Assembly: GCA_032622095.1 (NCBI GenBank)
Contig: CP136061.1
Coordinates: forward strand, 10,619,287-10,683,286
DNA from: Siphonodentalium dalli
Taxonomy: Eukaryota > Mollusca > Scaphopoda > Gadilida > Siphonodentaliidae
Direction of reading: 5' to 3'
DNA length: 64,000 nt
In this document: positions 33,377 through 45,419 of the stretch, piece after piece
Position numbering within the stretch: position 1 is the stretch's first letter
Layout: each line of letters starts with the position of its first letter
Notes under the pieces: model-generated
What the model saw: the letters and a program-made list of their open reading frames with translations, nothing else
What the model was told of the DNA's origin: nothing
Database searches by the model: none
Translations under genes and position numbers: made by a program

Positions 33377-35119
33377 TGATATCGCTATCGCAGCCCGTTT
33401 AGAACGTAATACAAACTGTTTTTAATATATGAGTTATGTCTGATAAACATATAAATTAACATACATACGAATTGGCCGAATAGTCCTCGTATTGACATGA
33501 AGGCAGGATTTAACCAAAATCCCTCATTTACTCCGAATGCCACCCTGACCCGACCGCGTCATTTAGGAATACTTAAACTGTACTAAAATATAAATACCTC
33601 TTGTAATGTCAACGACACATTATTACGAATATTTAAACTTTACTACAATATAAATACCTCGTGCGATGTCGACGACACATTATTTCAACAAGTTCGAACG
33701 AGCTCTGCGATAATAGTGGGATCAACATGGTTGATAGATTTGAGTTATTTTTAAAACTCCACCCCTGACAGGTTGGCAATTGTGAATCACATGTCCGCTA
33801 ATATTGCATGTACAAAGAAGATAATTATATTTTATATTTTAATTTTACTGAAAAGCAAGGACAATTGTTTTTTTTTTATTTGTATCAGTTTTGTTTTTCC
33901 ACTCAGGTACCTTTAAACCAATCCATTAGATTCCATATACTTGGGAAATGTAAGTTTGGTGGAAATCGGTGATAAAAACAATTTGTTTCGTTAATTTTGT
34001 TGCCCATCCCCTTTTCCTCCCCTTGAAGCGTCGTTTTGTTTTACCCTCATTATTATATGTTCCTTGAAACGTCACCCACGTGATATCCCGTTTTGAGCTT
34101 TCATCTAAACATTATATTTAGTCATTCCTGACTCGGGTGGTGTCACGTGTAAATCTTTAAACCATATAATTATATTCCATGTACCTACGCGCATGCATAT
34201 TCCACCTTGGTAAACCATGGTGAAATGCCGCCCCTTCCAAATCCTCCCGGGTAAAATCCCTAATAAAAATAAATGGTAGAGACACCGTATTTATGTGGTG
34301 AATGGAAACAGGGAACAATATGTAATTTTATCAGGTTGTTACTCTTGTAAAATGTGTCAAGTGAATCATCACTATATTATACGCACGCTTGTTGAGCCTG
34401 CCATGTATGTTTACTCTCGTGACTTGGCCCCATCCACGTACTTTACTATGGCATTTTACCAGGACATAAAGGTGTATACCGTGATTCTATTTGAGTAATT
34501 ATACAATGGTGATTTACCACGGTGGTACCGGACTACGGATTTAGAAGCCTTAAAATTTGAAAAATCATATTTGAGTTATTTAAATGACAAATGTGATTAC
34601 TAAGGTGTTGAATCTTCTTGCCTTAGCGGACTTATTTATAAGAATAGATTTGCCCCGTTCTGTTAACTGTTGAGTATGAATCCATACAATTGTTTTCCAT
34701 CGATTAACGAACATCATTTTATTGGATTTTCGCAAAAGAGTCATAGAGTTATTGTTCATGCTCGTGTAAAATATTCTTGTAAAATGCCATGCAGAAAGGA
34801 CACCCTTGTAAATTTCAAGTAAAGGCACGGTGTATCCAAATTACACTATACTCTAGTGAATCCATGTGCATTAGCAACATATGCAAACATTAAACATTAA
34901 GGAAGCCTATGTGTCAGGAATTTTTAAATTGATTGGACCGACCAAGGGCTGCTTCCATTTTTGACCATAAGCACAACTCAGCCCATATATATTCTCATCC
35001 CTGCATGGTTTAAATACGTTTTGTAGTATCAGTGTTTATTTAAATCAAGTCTAAACTGCCCCAAGGCAACATGCCATACTTAATTCTAGAAATAAGATTG
35101 AAGGTCATACTATGATTCA
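33377..35119. other. No gene recognised; contains inverted copies of the 28.8-30.4 kb family
   Basis: Around 33905-34240 two units read as the reverse complement of the CCACCAAATTGATACA family (TTTGGTGGAAATCGGTGAT, CCTTTAAACCAATCCATTAG). A short direct repeat lies at 33560-33680 (TTTAGGAATACTTAAACTG against ATTACGAATATTTAAACTT, each followed by ACTA-AATATAAATACCTC). The rest is featureless AT-rich sequence. Confidence 0.5.
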
Positions 35120-36014
35120 CCTAGTATTACTAGTATATTATTGTATGGTGTTACATCATTCCCCTTTTATTACTAGTATATTATTGTAAGTATTACCTCA
35201 TTCCCCTTGTATTACTACTGTATTTTATTAGTATATTATTGTATGATATTATATCTCACGTGACTTTCTCGCACTCTGATTGGCTACACACTGCTATACG
35301 ATTTTATTATATTATATCTCACGTAACTTTCTCGCGTTCTGATTGGCTGCCTACTGCCATACTATTTTACGATAGTACCCCAGTAGCCGACCTACTCACC
35401 TACTATTATTTTTCTATTTATAGTAACATAATTTGTGTTTGCACAATCGTATTGCCATTTGAACACACGGTCAATCTGAAACTATCCTGTGTGTTTCCTG
35501 CATTACACGTAGTTTTTGCTATATCTGTATATCATTAGACTTCGAGAAAGACCGATTTCCCGGTAGATAATCGGATTCGGTCCGGTTTGACGAAGGGCGA
35601 TCCTCGTTTTCAAATACGCATGATAATTGTAGACACTTCCGTGTTGAAATCCAGAAAACACGCTTCGATGCAAGATCAAATTTTCTTGATTATTAACTGG
35701 ATTATATACTGTAAATTCGTTATGGCGAGTTAATAAATGTATATACATGTGTAATATAATCGTCACTTTATTTATCTCCGGCTCAATTGGGTGTTAACGC
35801 AAGGTTTTGCTCATGTCACCTCGAATTTAATTTGTTTTCTCCGATGATATTTTCGTAACTCAATTCTTTCAAGACCGATTTCGTAGCCGGAATTAATTAT
35901 GTGCATACTGAGACAATGTTTACTTTACTTACCGGCTGCTATCAGCTACTTCAATTATTGAGGTTGCCTGTCGAAATGAGTGATCATAGATTTGCAGAAG
36001 ATAATCCAAATGAC

Positions 36015-36290
36015 AACAAAAAAACAAAACAAAAACAAAACAAAAAACACAACAAAAACACAACAAAAAACACAACAACACCACAACCAAAACACAACAA
36101 AAAACACAATAACAAACACAGCAAAAAACACAACAACACCACCACCAAAAACACAACAAAAAACAAAACAAAAACACAACACCACCATCAAAAACACAAC
36201 AAAAACACAATAACAAACACAACAACACCAGCACCAAAAACACAACAAAAAACACAACACAATAACACAACACAAAAACAAATGTTCTAT
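36015..36290. repeat. Low-complexity AACACAACAAAAA tract
   Basis: Almost only A and C on the plus strand, from AACACAACAAAAAACACAAC-type repeats. The long frames on both strands (Thr/Lys/Asn-rich and Phe/Cys/Val-rich) are artefacts of composition. Confidence 0.95.
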
Positions 36291-36318
36291 ATAATATAAT
36301 AAATAATGCATGACTTGT

Positions 36319-36419
36319 CGTTGACTATGCCAAAATAGTGGTCCTCGAGGAGGAATAGTCCACTCGCCTGCGGCTCGTGGACTATTCCTCCTCGAGGACC
36401 ACTATTTTGGCATAGTCAA
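36319..36419. repeat. Perfect palindrome, 44-bp arms
   Basis: Arms 36319-36362 and 36376-36419 are exact complements (GTTGACTATGCCAAAATAGT at the outer end) with a 13-bp loop. Weaker complementarity continues outward (ATAATGCATG and CATGCATTAT). A second copy with a shorter loop region lies at 37035-37108. Confidence 0.95.
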
Positions 36420-37034
36420 CTCCAAGCCATGCATTATCTATATAATAGTACCCCAGTTGGATCCATACATGCCTACTATTGTTTTTTTTTGTTTTTTTTC
36501 TATTTATAGTAACAAATTCAATTTGCGAAATCGGGTAGCCACCTGGAGATACGGCCAAACTTAAACTTAACCTTTTTGTACGATATACTTGTTGCAATAT
36601 CGGTATATCATTAGATTTATTGGTGAATTGTAATGATCTTACATAACACATGTCGGATCATAGCTAGCCAACGTATTTAATAGTTTGTTCGTTTAGTTGG
36701 CAAGCGGCCAGTCATAATTTTGTAATGACAGGACGTTATTTATAATTTCCTTTCCCGGTTTGATCGATGTTAAGCAAGTTATCTTCTACAATTTCGCCAA
36801 AATGTCTTTTCTAATGACGTATTTATAGAAATAAATGTATAAATCATGAAGAGATGTAACTAACAACATAGTTATGCTCCCCTACCAACGTTAAAAGATT
36901 GCTGTAAATTGTAAAATCTGAGACCGATTTCCAAAATTCAAGGTAAATAAAGATGTGACAAAATCAGACACAGAAACTGTGTGAGAATTTGCACCAATGT
37001 TCGATATAATATAATAAATAATGAATGAATTGTC

Positions 37035-37108
37035 GTTGACTATGCCAAAATAGTGGTCCTCGGAGAGAATAGTTCCTCATCGAGGACCACTATTTTGGCA
37101 TAGTCAAC
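37035..37108. repeat. Palindrome, 28-bp arms, same family as 36319
   Basis: Arms 37035-37062 and 37081-37108 (GTTGACTATGCCAAAATAGT at the outer end) share sequence with the 36319 palindrome, including the flanking ATAATATAATAAATAATG and CTCCAAGC-ATTCATTATCTA. The two are copies of one foldback element. Confidence 0.95.
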
Positions 37109-37126
37109 TCCAAGCTATTCATTATC

Positions 37127-38221
37127 TATATAGTATCACCTCATTCCCTTTGTATTACTAGCATAGTATTGCATGGTATGACCTCAACTTATTTGAAATC
37201 ACATGATTTGTTATACTAGGGAATGTAGAACTTATTCACAAAATTATCTCTGACTGGAACCCTTACAGTATACCAAAGCACCATGACTGTAGCCCCCTGT
37301 TTTGAAGACTTAGTCATTAAATAGTATAATTGTTCAAGAGCATTCGTGTTTCTTCGACGAAATCGATGTTGACTACACAACATAACTATGATTTCGGAGA
37401 CATGAACACACAATAATACAGCAATCTAAAGAACCTTTTTATACAGAACGGTTTGCCCAATGATTTTAAAGAGATGGCACCAGAGTATATCGAGTTTCGC
37501 CAATGTTTTACCAGATAATATGTTACACCATGACACCATCAAGGATTTCCAGAGTATGTTCTGATGTACATGGGTTTACATGAGTTTTGACCATGAATGT
37601 CCTGTTTTACTGAGTAAAGTGGGGTACATCATGCCTTTACTTGGTTTTACAAGGTATGTCCTTTTAACATTGACCATACGTGGCTTTTACCACAATACAC
37701 TCTACCATAGTACTCCAGCATAGAGCAAAGTAAGCCATGTATTGTCATAATATTTGTATAAGGTATATATTTTGTATAATAATATGACCATACGCTAGCA
37801 TAATTAACGAAAAAGCTAAACCACACGCATGAGATAGTGTACAAGTGTGGCATTTTTTTATATCATAAAAATTACTTCATATATACGTATTCCCATCAAA
37901 TAAGATTCACTTAGTCATTATACAGGTATCGTGGTGTGATTATGATTAATTACACTCCAGACAATACATTGATTCTATAGCTAGCATTTTTGTGTATTAA
38001 TTAGGTCATGCATCAGACCCGACGAGAACTAAGAGATTCACAACGCAAACAGATTACGAGCAAACCACCTGACTTAAAACCTAAACACTTTTAAGCCGTT
38101 CCTTTTGCGCAAATTATTATAGAATATAAACTCCCAACATTAAACTGAAAGTACTCTGAATTGAAGACTGTTTGTCGAGAGAGGAATATTTTACTGAAAT
38201 TAACCATTATATTATTGAAGC
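37127..38221. other. No gene recognised
   Basis: AT-rich sequence. Repeats of a GGTTTTAC/TTTACATGAG-type motif occur at 37560-37690. Short frames have no domain. Confidence 0.4.
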
Positions 38222-41200
38222 TGTGTGCGTAATGGGATTTAGTCCGGGAGCTAATAGGGGTACCATTGCACCCCCCTGGGAGTTAACTTCACACACTCAT
38301 TTTGTTCCTTATTATATCATTCAATTGTTAAGCAATGCTAACACGAAAACAATGTGGCTGTGTAGACTCCAGCCAAGATGGCGTCCATAATGGCCGCCGT
38401 TTTTCAGACTAGGTCCCAAGTCATTTTGATGCAAATTATAGCGAGAAAATATAGCAAAATGTATATGAATGTATATATTTTCGTGAAGCTAATACATAAT
38501 TCCACTATTATAGGGCAAACTGAAACTCCCAATCAAAGATGGTCGCCAAAATGATAGGCGGAATTTGAAAATATGACGTTTTTTACTAATATTTTCTAAA
38601 TGAGTTAATGCTGTTTGAAACTGGCTAAGAAATGTGACTTTATTTATATTTTTATATTAACTCATCACTGGAGCTATCAAATATGCAATTCTTGGGGTCC
38701 TAGCCTCTTCCGATAGCTAAAACATTCGATTTTACAGAACGCAGTATAAAACTTTACAAAAAAAAACACAACTTGGATTCTAGTCATATTTGAGCAAGAA
38801 ATGAACAGCACTTTGAAATCTAAGTGAGGCATAGCATTACCTATGAATATTCCAACTCATCGGAACAAAAATTGTTACTTTTGGCTCTAAATGGCGGCCA
38901 AAATGGCCGCCAAAATATTGAAAAATTGTACGATATTGCCCAAGAGTGTCTTGCAATTGCTTACAAGTTGTGGTTGATGTATATTATTGGATATTATGCC
39001 TTCTATGTATTGAATACTAACATGCCTGATGCACCATGGCTAATTATTACTATTGTTATCACTGACATTACCAGAAATATTGGATTTCTCCCTCACAAAC
39101 TTGACATAAATATCGACAAAAATTCACTTTTCAGGTTTGGACCATTTTTTCAAGTAAAATGTGACTATCATTGGTATGATAGGTGTTTATTGTTTTGGTC
39201 TATCCAAAATGTTTCCCACTAGTATGTTCATAGGCCAAATCGATCAAGATGGCATCCAAAGTGGCAATCAAATTTAGTAAATTTTTTACACATATCCCAA
39301 ACATTGTTCTCTGCGTTTTCCGAAAAGGTAGTAAATTATGACTCACTTGGTTACTATACATGTTAGTTAATTAACCGACAACTACTTATTATAGTATGCG
39401 TGTCCCAGTGCTGTATGGTGCATGAAAAATTAATTTAAAAGTAGAAGAATGAAATTTTAGGCCCATTAAGATAACAATTGATCAACTGGATGGCAACCAC
39501 GGAGTTACTGTATGGTCATATGTGAGGTGAATAGATATACAGGGAGTTATTGTATAGTCATGAATGATGTGGATAGGTATACGAGGGGTGACTATATGGT
39601 TATGAGTGGGGTGTCCATGGTGAGAGTAACTACATTGTCATATGTGTGTTAATTATGCATATATGACGTGAATGTAAGGTCGTGAGTGGGATGTGCTGGT
39701 GTACCCCGTGGCTGTATTGTAACAGGTGGATGTATATGTATACATGTGCTATATTATCATGGACGGGGTGTGTGGATAAATATGTAGTGATTTTTATGGT
39801 TATGGGTAATGTATATATGTGTACATGGAATGACTGTACGGTCTTGATTGAAGTGTATATGCATAGCTCGAGTAAGCTGGATGGTCATTGGCGAGCGTGT
39901 GGGTATATAGGGAATGCCCTTGTGGTAACGGATGTGATGTATATTTATACATCTCGTGGCTGTATTATCATTGGTGTGTATAGCAAATAGCTCTATGATC
40001 ATGGACGTCGTGTATGACTGTACAGAGAGTTGCTGAATTGTCATATATGAGGTGTATATGCAAGTGTGGAAGGTATGAGTGGTCGTGCGTGGGTATTGGT
40101 ATATCCAGAAGGGCTGGATGGCTATTGGTGCGCTGCATCTGTATACCTGGTGTGAATCTATGGTAAATGTTTATGTATATTTTGAATGTCTATTTGGTCA
40201 TGGTTGTCGAGAATAGGTGACAATCTGACCATTGGTCATGTGAAGGAGTATACCCGGTGTTCGTGCATTGTGACTCAAGGCTGTATGGCCATTTGTGGTG
40301 TGTACGGGTATAATCAAGTATGGCTGTATGGTCATGGGTCAGTTGTACGGGTATAATATGGGTGATCATATTGTCATTTGTGTGGTGTTTATGTATATAT
40401 TGAGTGACACTTTAAACACGTACATTTGACCATACAGCCATACCTCGTTACACACGTACACACCGCAAATGATCATACACAAATGAGTCACAATGCAGGC
40501 GCACCTGTTGTACTCCTACACATGGCCCATGACCATAGAGTCACTCCCTGTATACATATTCACCACATTCATGATCATAAGTCAATCCTTGTAAACCAAT
40601 TCACCTCACAATTGGCCATACGGCCACCGTGTGTAAAACTATTATCCACACACATGGCCAAATAGATATTCAAGTATACATATGTACCTCACCAATGGCG
40701 CATATCCACTCGCTTCATAAACATACATCCACCCATGACACCAGGTATATTCCTTCGCATGACATAGGACCATATAGTCACCCATGTGTACATATCATCG
40801 ACACATATGGTAACATAGATATTTAGAATATGCATACACACCAACACAATGACCATATAGTCACTCCAGTAATACCAATTTACACTCCATTTATCCCCAC
40901 ACACTCACCAATGGCCATCCAGCTTACTCCAGGTATGCATATGACATGTACTTCCATAATGACCGTACAGTCATTCCATGTACACATATGCGCATTACCC
41001 ATAACATAAAACCACACATTATTGTTCCACACACCCCATCCATGTTCATACAGAGAGCACATGTATACATATGCAACCATGTGGCACAATGCCGCCACCT
41101 TAGAGTCACTCCATACATACACAAACACACAGATGAACATTTAGCTAATTATATCCATACACCACAGCAATGCCCATACAGTCACACCGGGTGCATCAGT

Positions 41201-42705
41201 AATGGATGCACAACAACCACACAGTCACTCCATGTATACTGATTCAGCTCACACATGACCACACAGCGACTTATACATCTCACCATGGACATTCCACTCA
41301 TAGCCATTCACATTCACAACCTACTCATGGCATTCATGACCATACAATAACGCTCTGTGTACCTATTCATCCCACCCACGATCATACAGTAACTCCCTGG
41401 CTGCCACCTTGGCATCCACCCTATATCCAATTTGTCATGTTTACCCAAATGGGCCTGATTAGCGAAATGACTGTGGTCCATATCAGTTCCGTCTCTCAAA
41501 GTTCAATACTATGGCCAGAATCACAAAAGATGTTGTCGTCAAAATTCCATACTGCAACTTTAAAATGAATTTGTCATGCCCCATGCGGAACTAGGACAAC
41601 CAGACTAGGACATGTAGTTGTCAGTTAATTAACTAACACGTATAATAAGCAAGTGTTAACCTTTCGAAAAACGCAGAAAATAATGTTCGGGATATGCGTA
41701 AAAATTCAACTTTTTACCAAATTTTGTTGTCATTTTGGATGCCATCTTGAGCAATTTGTTCTAAAAACACCGTAGTGTGACACATTTTAGATAGACCAAC
41801 AAAATAAACACCTTTCGTACTTTTTTACTTGAATAAATGGTCCAATCCTGAAAAGCGATTTTTGTCGATGTTTATGTCAAGTTTGTGAGAGAAAAATCCA
41901 ATATTTCTGGTAATGTCAGTAGTGACAATAGTCATAGTTAGCCACGATGCATCGGACAAGTTAGTGTGCAATGTATATAATGCAAAATAGCCAATTTTAT
42001 ACATCAACAACAAATTGTAAGCGATTGGAGGACACGCTGGGGAAATGAGCCAATGTATCAAGTTCGGTTCCAATGAGTTACAATATTTGTAGGTAATGAT
42101 ATGCATCACTTACATTACAAGTATTGTTCATTTCTTGTTCAAATAGGACTAGAATCACAACTGTGATTTTTTGTGAAACCGCGTTCTGTAAAATCGAATT
42201 TTTGAGGGATCTGAAAGCACTAGAACCCTAACTAGAATTGCACATTTCATTGCTCCAATGATCAGTTAATATAAAAAATATATAATACAGTCACATTTCT
42301 CATCCAGTTCCAAAAAGCATAAACTGATCTAGAAGATATTAGTGAAAAAACGTCATATTTTCAACTTCCGGTTGCCATTTTGACGCCCATCTTTGATGGG
42401 AAGTTTCAATTTTGCCCTATTAAAATGGCAATATGACTTAGCTTAACGAAAATATATACATGTGTATACATCTTACTAGATTTTCCCGCTATAATTTGCA
42501 CCAAACTGACCTAGGGCCTAGTATGAAATACGGCGGCCATGATGGACGCCATCTTGTCTGGAGTCTACACGGCCACTTTGATTTCATGTTATCATTGCTT
42601 AAAAGTTGAAGGACATAATAAAAGAACAAAATGAGTGCGGTGAAGGTAAGTCCCAGTGGGGTACAAGGGTACCCATACTAGCTCCGGGAGGTGATTGGGA
42701 TGTGT
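38222..42705. mobile_element. 4.5-kb inverted-repeat (foldback) element
   Basis: The left arm (38222-39460) and right arm (41560-42705) are diverged reverse complements along their whole length. Matches include GTGTAGACTCCAGCCAAGAT against GTCTGGAGTCTACAC, GCAATGCTAACACGAAAACA against TCATGTTATCATTGC, and CACTCATTTTGTTC. An internal block reads in mirrored frames as ACCAGAAATATTGG and DITRNIGF-HKLDINIDKN on both arms. The inner parts (39500-41540) are tandem arrays in opposite orientation, with the centre near 40430. No transposase was recognised. Long-arm foldback or Mutator-type non-autonomous element is the best description, inferred from structure alone. Confidence 0.85.
39500..41540. repeat. 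Mirrored tandem array (TATGGTCATG / CATGACCATA)
   Basis: Up to about 40430 the plus strand carries degenerate repeats of GTATGGTCATGGGTG with GTGTATATG. Beyond it the complementary form prevails (CATGACCATACAGTCACTCC, TGTATACATATTCACC). The unit is roughly 60-70 bp and poorly conserved. It makes up the loop-proximal parts of the foldback arms. Confidence 0.8.
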
Positions 42706-43929
42706 ACTATACAAATGTTACACTGGTGTAAATGTTTTCCATAGGCCTCAGTGCTAAAGTTTTAGCGTATGCTGTTGCTATATAAATATTTGGTCCAAAT
42801 TTTTTTTTAAATCTGAAAAAATTGACATTATGGGAAACTTTTTACACAAAAAAATCATGTCTGTCTAGCAGGGAATTCGCCTTTAAATCTTGTGTTTTCG
42901 TAACTAGTGTCAGATCCGCATAAAAAAATACTTTCATATTTTAGACCACAACAAAAAATTCAGACATCACTACAAAGGGTTAATTCCTGTTCCAATGGCT
43001 ATTTTACCTTTTGGAAATCATAGGAAAGAGGTGTGATGATTTTTTTTATGCAAAGCGCACACAAGGCTATTGACCAATCAGGGCCCAGTGTCTATTTTAT
43101 TATCTCCTATATACTCCTCCCGCATCCGCTAGGTGTCACTCGGAACATCATTTACAGAAGTGTAACCCGAATAGGCTTGTCGATGTCATCATGTTCGTTT
43201 CATTCATGAAATGTCATGTCGATTTCAACGAAACTCGACAAACAACGTCATCGTGTAACATTCCCCATTTACCAAATTCGCGTGGAACTGAATGTATATT
43301 CTGCTTTGTTCATAAGTATGTGTTTTCATTCTATTCGAGAAAATAGGCTATATATGGATTACCAAATGCATCTATGTACAGAGCAGACTTATGATAACAA
43401 TCAAATCCATATTAAATACAAGAAAACCATAGTCAGAAATGGTAACGCCACCAAGATCATATTATTAGCCATAAATATAAATCATAATATAAAATATATT
43501 GGTTACATGAATGGACCGCCTCAGAATTCCGTTAAGACAAGTAATTCTTCAAATTATTACAATGAACTACGGCTTATAAATTACTGCAGGTTTCTCATTC
43601 GCCACACCAGAATGCTTCTAAATGCGGATCAAAGCTAACAGTGCATGGCACAGCCATTGTTCATAGACATTTTACAGATAGCGAGAATGATGCATGCTGG
43701 GAACGAAAGTATCCACAGCAAAGCCATGTGCTTAAGGAGGCATGCGTTTATTATAGGGGATTTATGGTGGGCCTATAAAACTAATTATAACTTTGTTATC
43801 TGTCATAGTTTATGCGTGAAATTTTAAACATATATACCATGGACATATACCTCTTCCAGAATGTTGAAAAACCTTTTCAGTTGCTCATCGTATTTTTATA
43901 GACGAAATAGTCCGAAATTTCAGAAAATT
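42706..43929. other. No gene recognised; short match to 2925-2965
   Basis: A 140-codon frame at 43216-43638 has no known domain. Bases 43428-43460 (CATAGTCAGAAATGGTAACG) match 2929-2960 (CATAGTCGGAAATGGTAACG), suggesting another dispersed repeat. Confidence 0.4.
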
Positions 43930-44620
43930 GCGCTAACTGCTCAATGTTTTAATGTGTTACAAAACGTCTGATAAAAATAGCTCTATCGGGAATATTAACA
44001 CCATTTTTGTTCAGAGAACATAGAGTAAACATAGTCCTATCGGAATATCGTAAAGGAGATTAATTAAAACCCTCAGACTGCCGAAACTGACGACATTAAA
44101 TTCGCTTTTTCGTGTCCCACGGAAATGAATTGTCTGTCCATTGATCACGTTATTTATTTGATATAGTATTTTTTCTGTTGTATTTGAACACGTGCAGGCT
44201 GCACGATTATAATAACTTCAAGCGATAAGCGCCGACTGATACCCGCGCAACAGTTTGTCCTAAATAAATTGTTATCAAAACGCAGGTTTATGGCCGCGGA
44301 CATAAGCCGATTAAGTGTAATGTAATTTATCCATGAACTTGACTGAAAAATTGTGATTCTATCACCATTAGCCACGAAAATGGGACTTCTAAACAGGCAA
44401 GTTTGATTTTCTGGGGACACGAACAAGCGAATTTATTGTCGGCAGTTTCGGCAGTCTGAGGGTTAATTAATCCCGAATTAAACGGAACTACTTTACGATA
44501 GTCCGATAGGACTATGTTTACTCTATGCATGTTCTCTGAAAAAACAGTGTGAATATTCCAGATGGAACTCTTTTTATCAGACGTTGTGTAACACCGTAAC
44601 ACATTGAGCAGTTATAGCGC
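43930..44620. mobile_element. Foldback element with about 200-bp arms
   Basis: Left arm 43930-44127 and right arm 44405-44620 are inverted copies: GCGCTAACTGCTCAATG against CATTGAGCAGTTATAGCGC at the ends, AACATAGTCCTATCGGA against GTCCGATAGGACTATGTTTA, and CCTCAGACTGCCGAAACTG against CAGTTTCGGCAGTCTGAGG. The loop is about 277 bp and has no coding content. Arm divergence is around 15 percent by eye. Confidence 0.9.
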
Positions 44621-45419
44621 AAACCGAAATGTGTTGTCTTGCAAGATATCCCACCGCTTTAGCTAAATTTAACTTCCTACAATATCCATAAAGAGGATCA
44701 TATATTATATACCCATCGAAACATAAGCGCAATTTAAATTATGACTATCCGAGCGACGTAGGAACATAGAACATGGACCACTGGTCTGTTGCTAGATTGT
44801 TGGGTATATTCCACAACCAAAAAGTTCAAAATGTTGCCGCATCAAATGGTTTTATATCGATTAGAAAAAGACTTGTCGTTGATGTTGTAGCATGTGACAT
44901 AGCATTGTGCATTATCAAATTTTAAAAGAACACTTTTGAAACAGAAATTCAATACACATGTCTGTATTATATACAAGGGGTCCATGTTTTACTTTTGGGT
45001 TCAATCTGTCAGTGGCCAAATTGGCCAATAGCTAATGTTTTCCAAAAAAAACAAAAAACAATTAATTTCAAGACTATAGCAGGCGACCACATCCAGGGTT
45101 ACAATCAGATATTCAAGAATATAGTTCGTCAACAGATGATCAGCTGTTGCTCGCCTGTGTGTGGTGAACATTTACCGATTTTTTACATCAATCTGGCCGC
45201 AAGCACAGTGCCGTGCAGAAAGAGTTGTCTTACTTTTGTAACGCAAAACTGTTTAATTACATTATACCTATACAGTAGTACAATAATTGGTATTCAATAT
45301 GCCAGTACAGAACATGTGTTAGCTCATTGGCCATGAAATATTTTTAATGGACAATTCTGTTGTAAAGCTTTAGTAAGCACTATTCATTCTGATGGATGAT
45401 AACTATAATGGATGGCCTT
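44621..45419. other. No gene recognised
   Basis: A 113-codon frame (44995-45336) shows no domain. A weak inverted similarity (GGCCAATAGCTAATGTT and TGTTAGCTCATTGGCC) brackets it. Confidence 0.35.

Larger units (their letters stand above)
35120..37126. repeat. Cluster of related MITE-like repeats with two palindromes
   Basis: Repeated blocks are: ACTAGTATATTATTGTA with CATTCCCCTT (35130-35240, again 37136-37170); TCTCACGT-ACTTTCTCGC followed by TCTGATTGGCT (35252 and 35318); and TAGTACCCCAGT followed by CTACTATT and TCTATTTATAGTAACA (35374 and 36448). Within it lie a CA-rich low-complexity tract (36015-36290) and perfect palindromes at 36319-36419 and 37035-37108. No coding region is credible. 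Confidence 0.7.

Noticed and set aside
35929-36311. Phe/Cys/Val-rich 114-118-codon frames suggesting a membrane protein
   Set aside because: They are the complement of the A/C-only low-complexity tract at 36015-36290.
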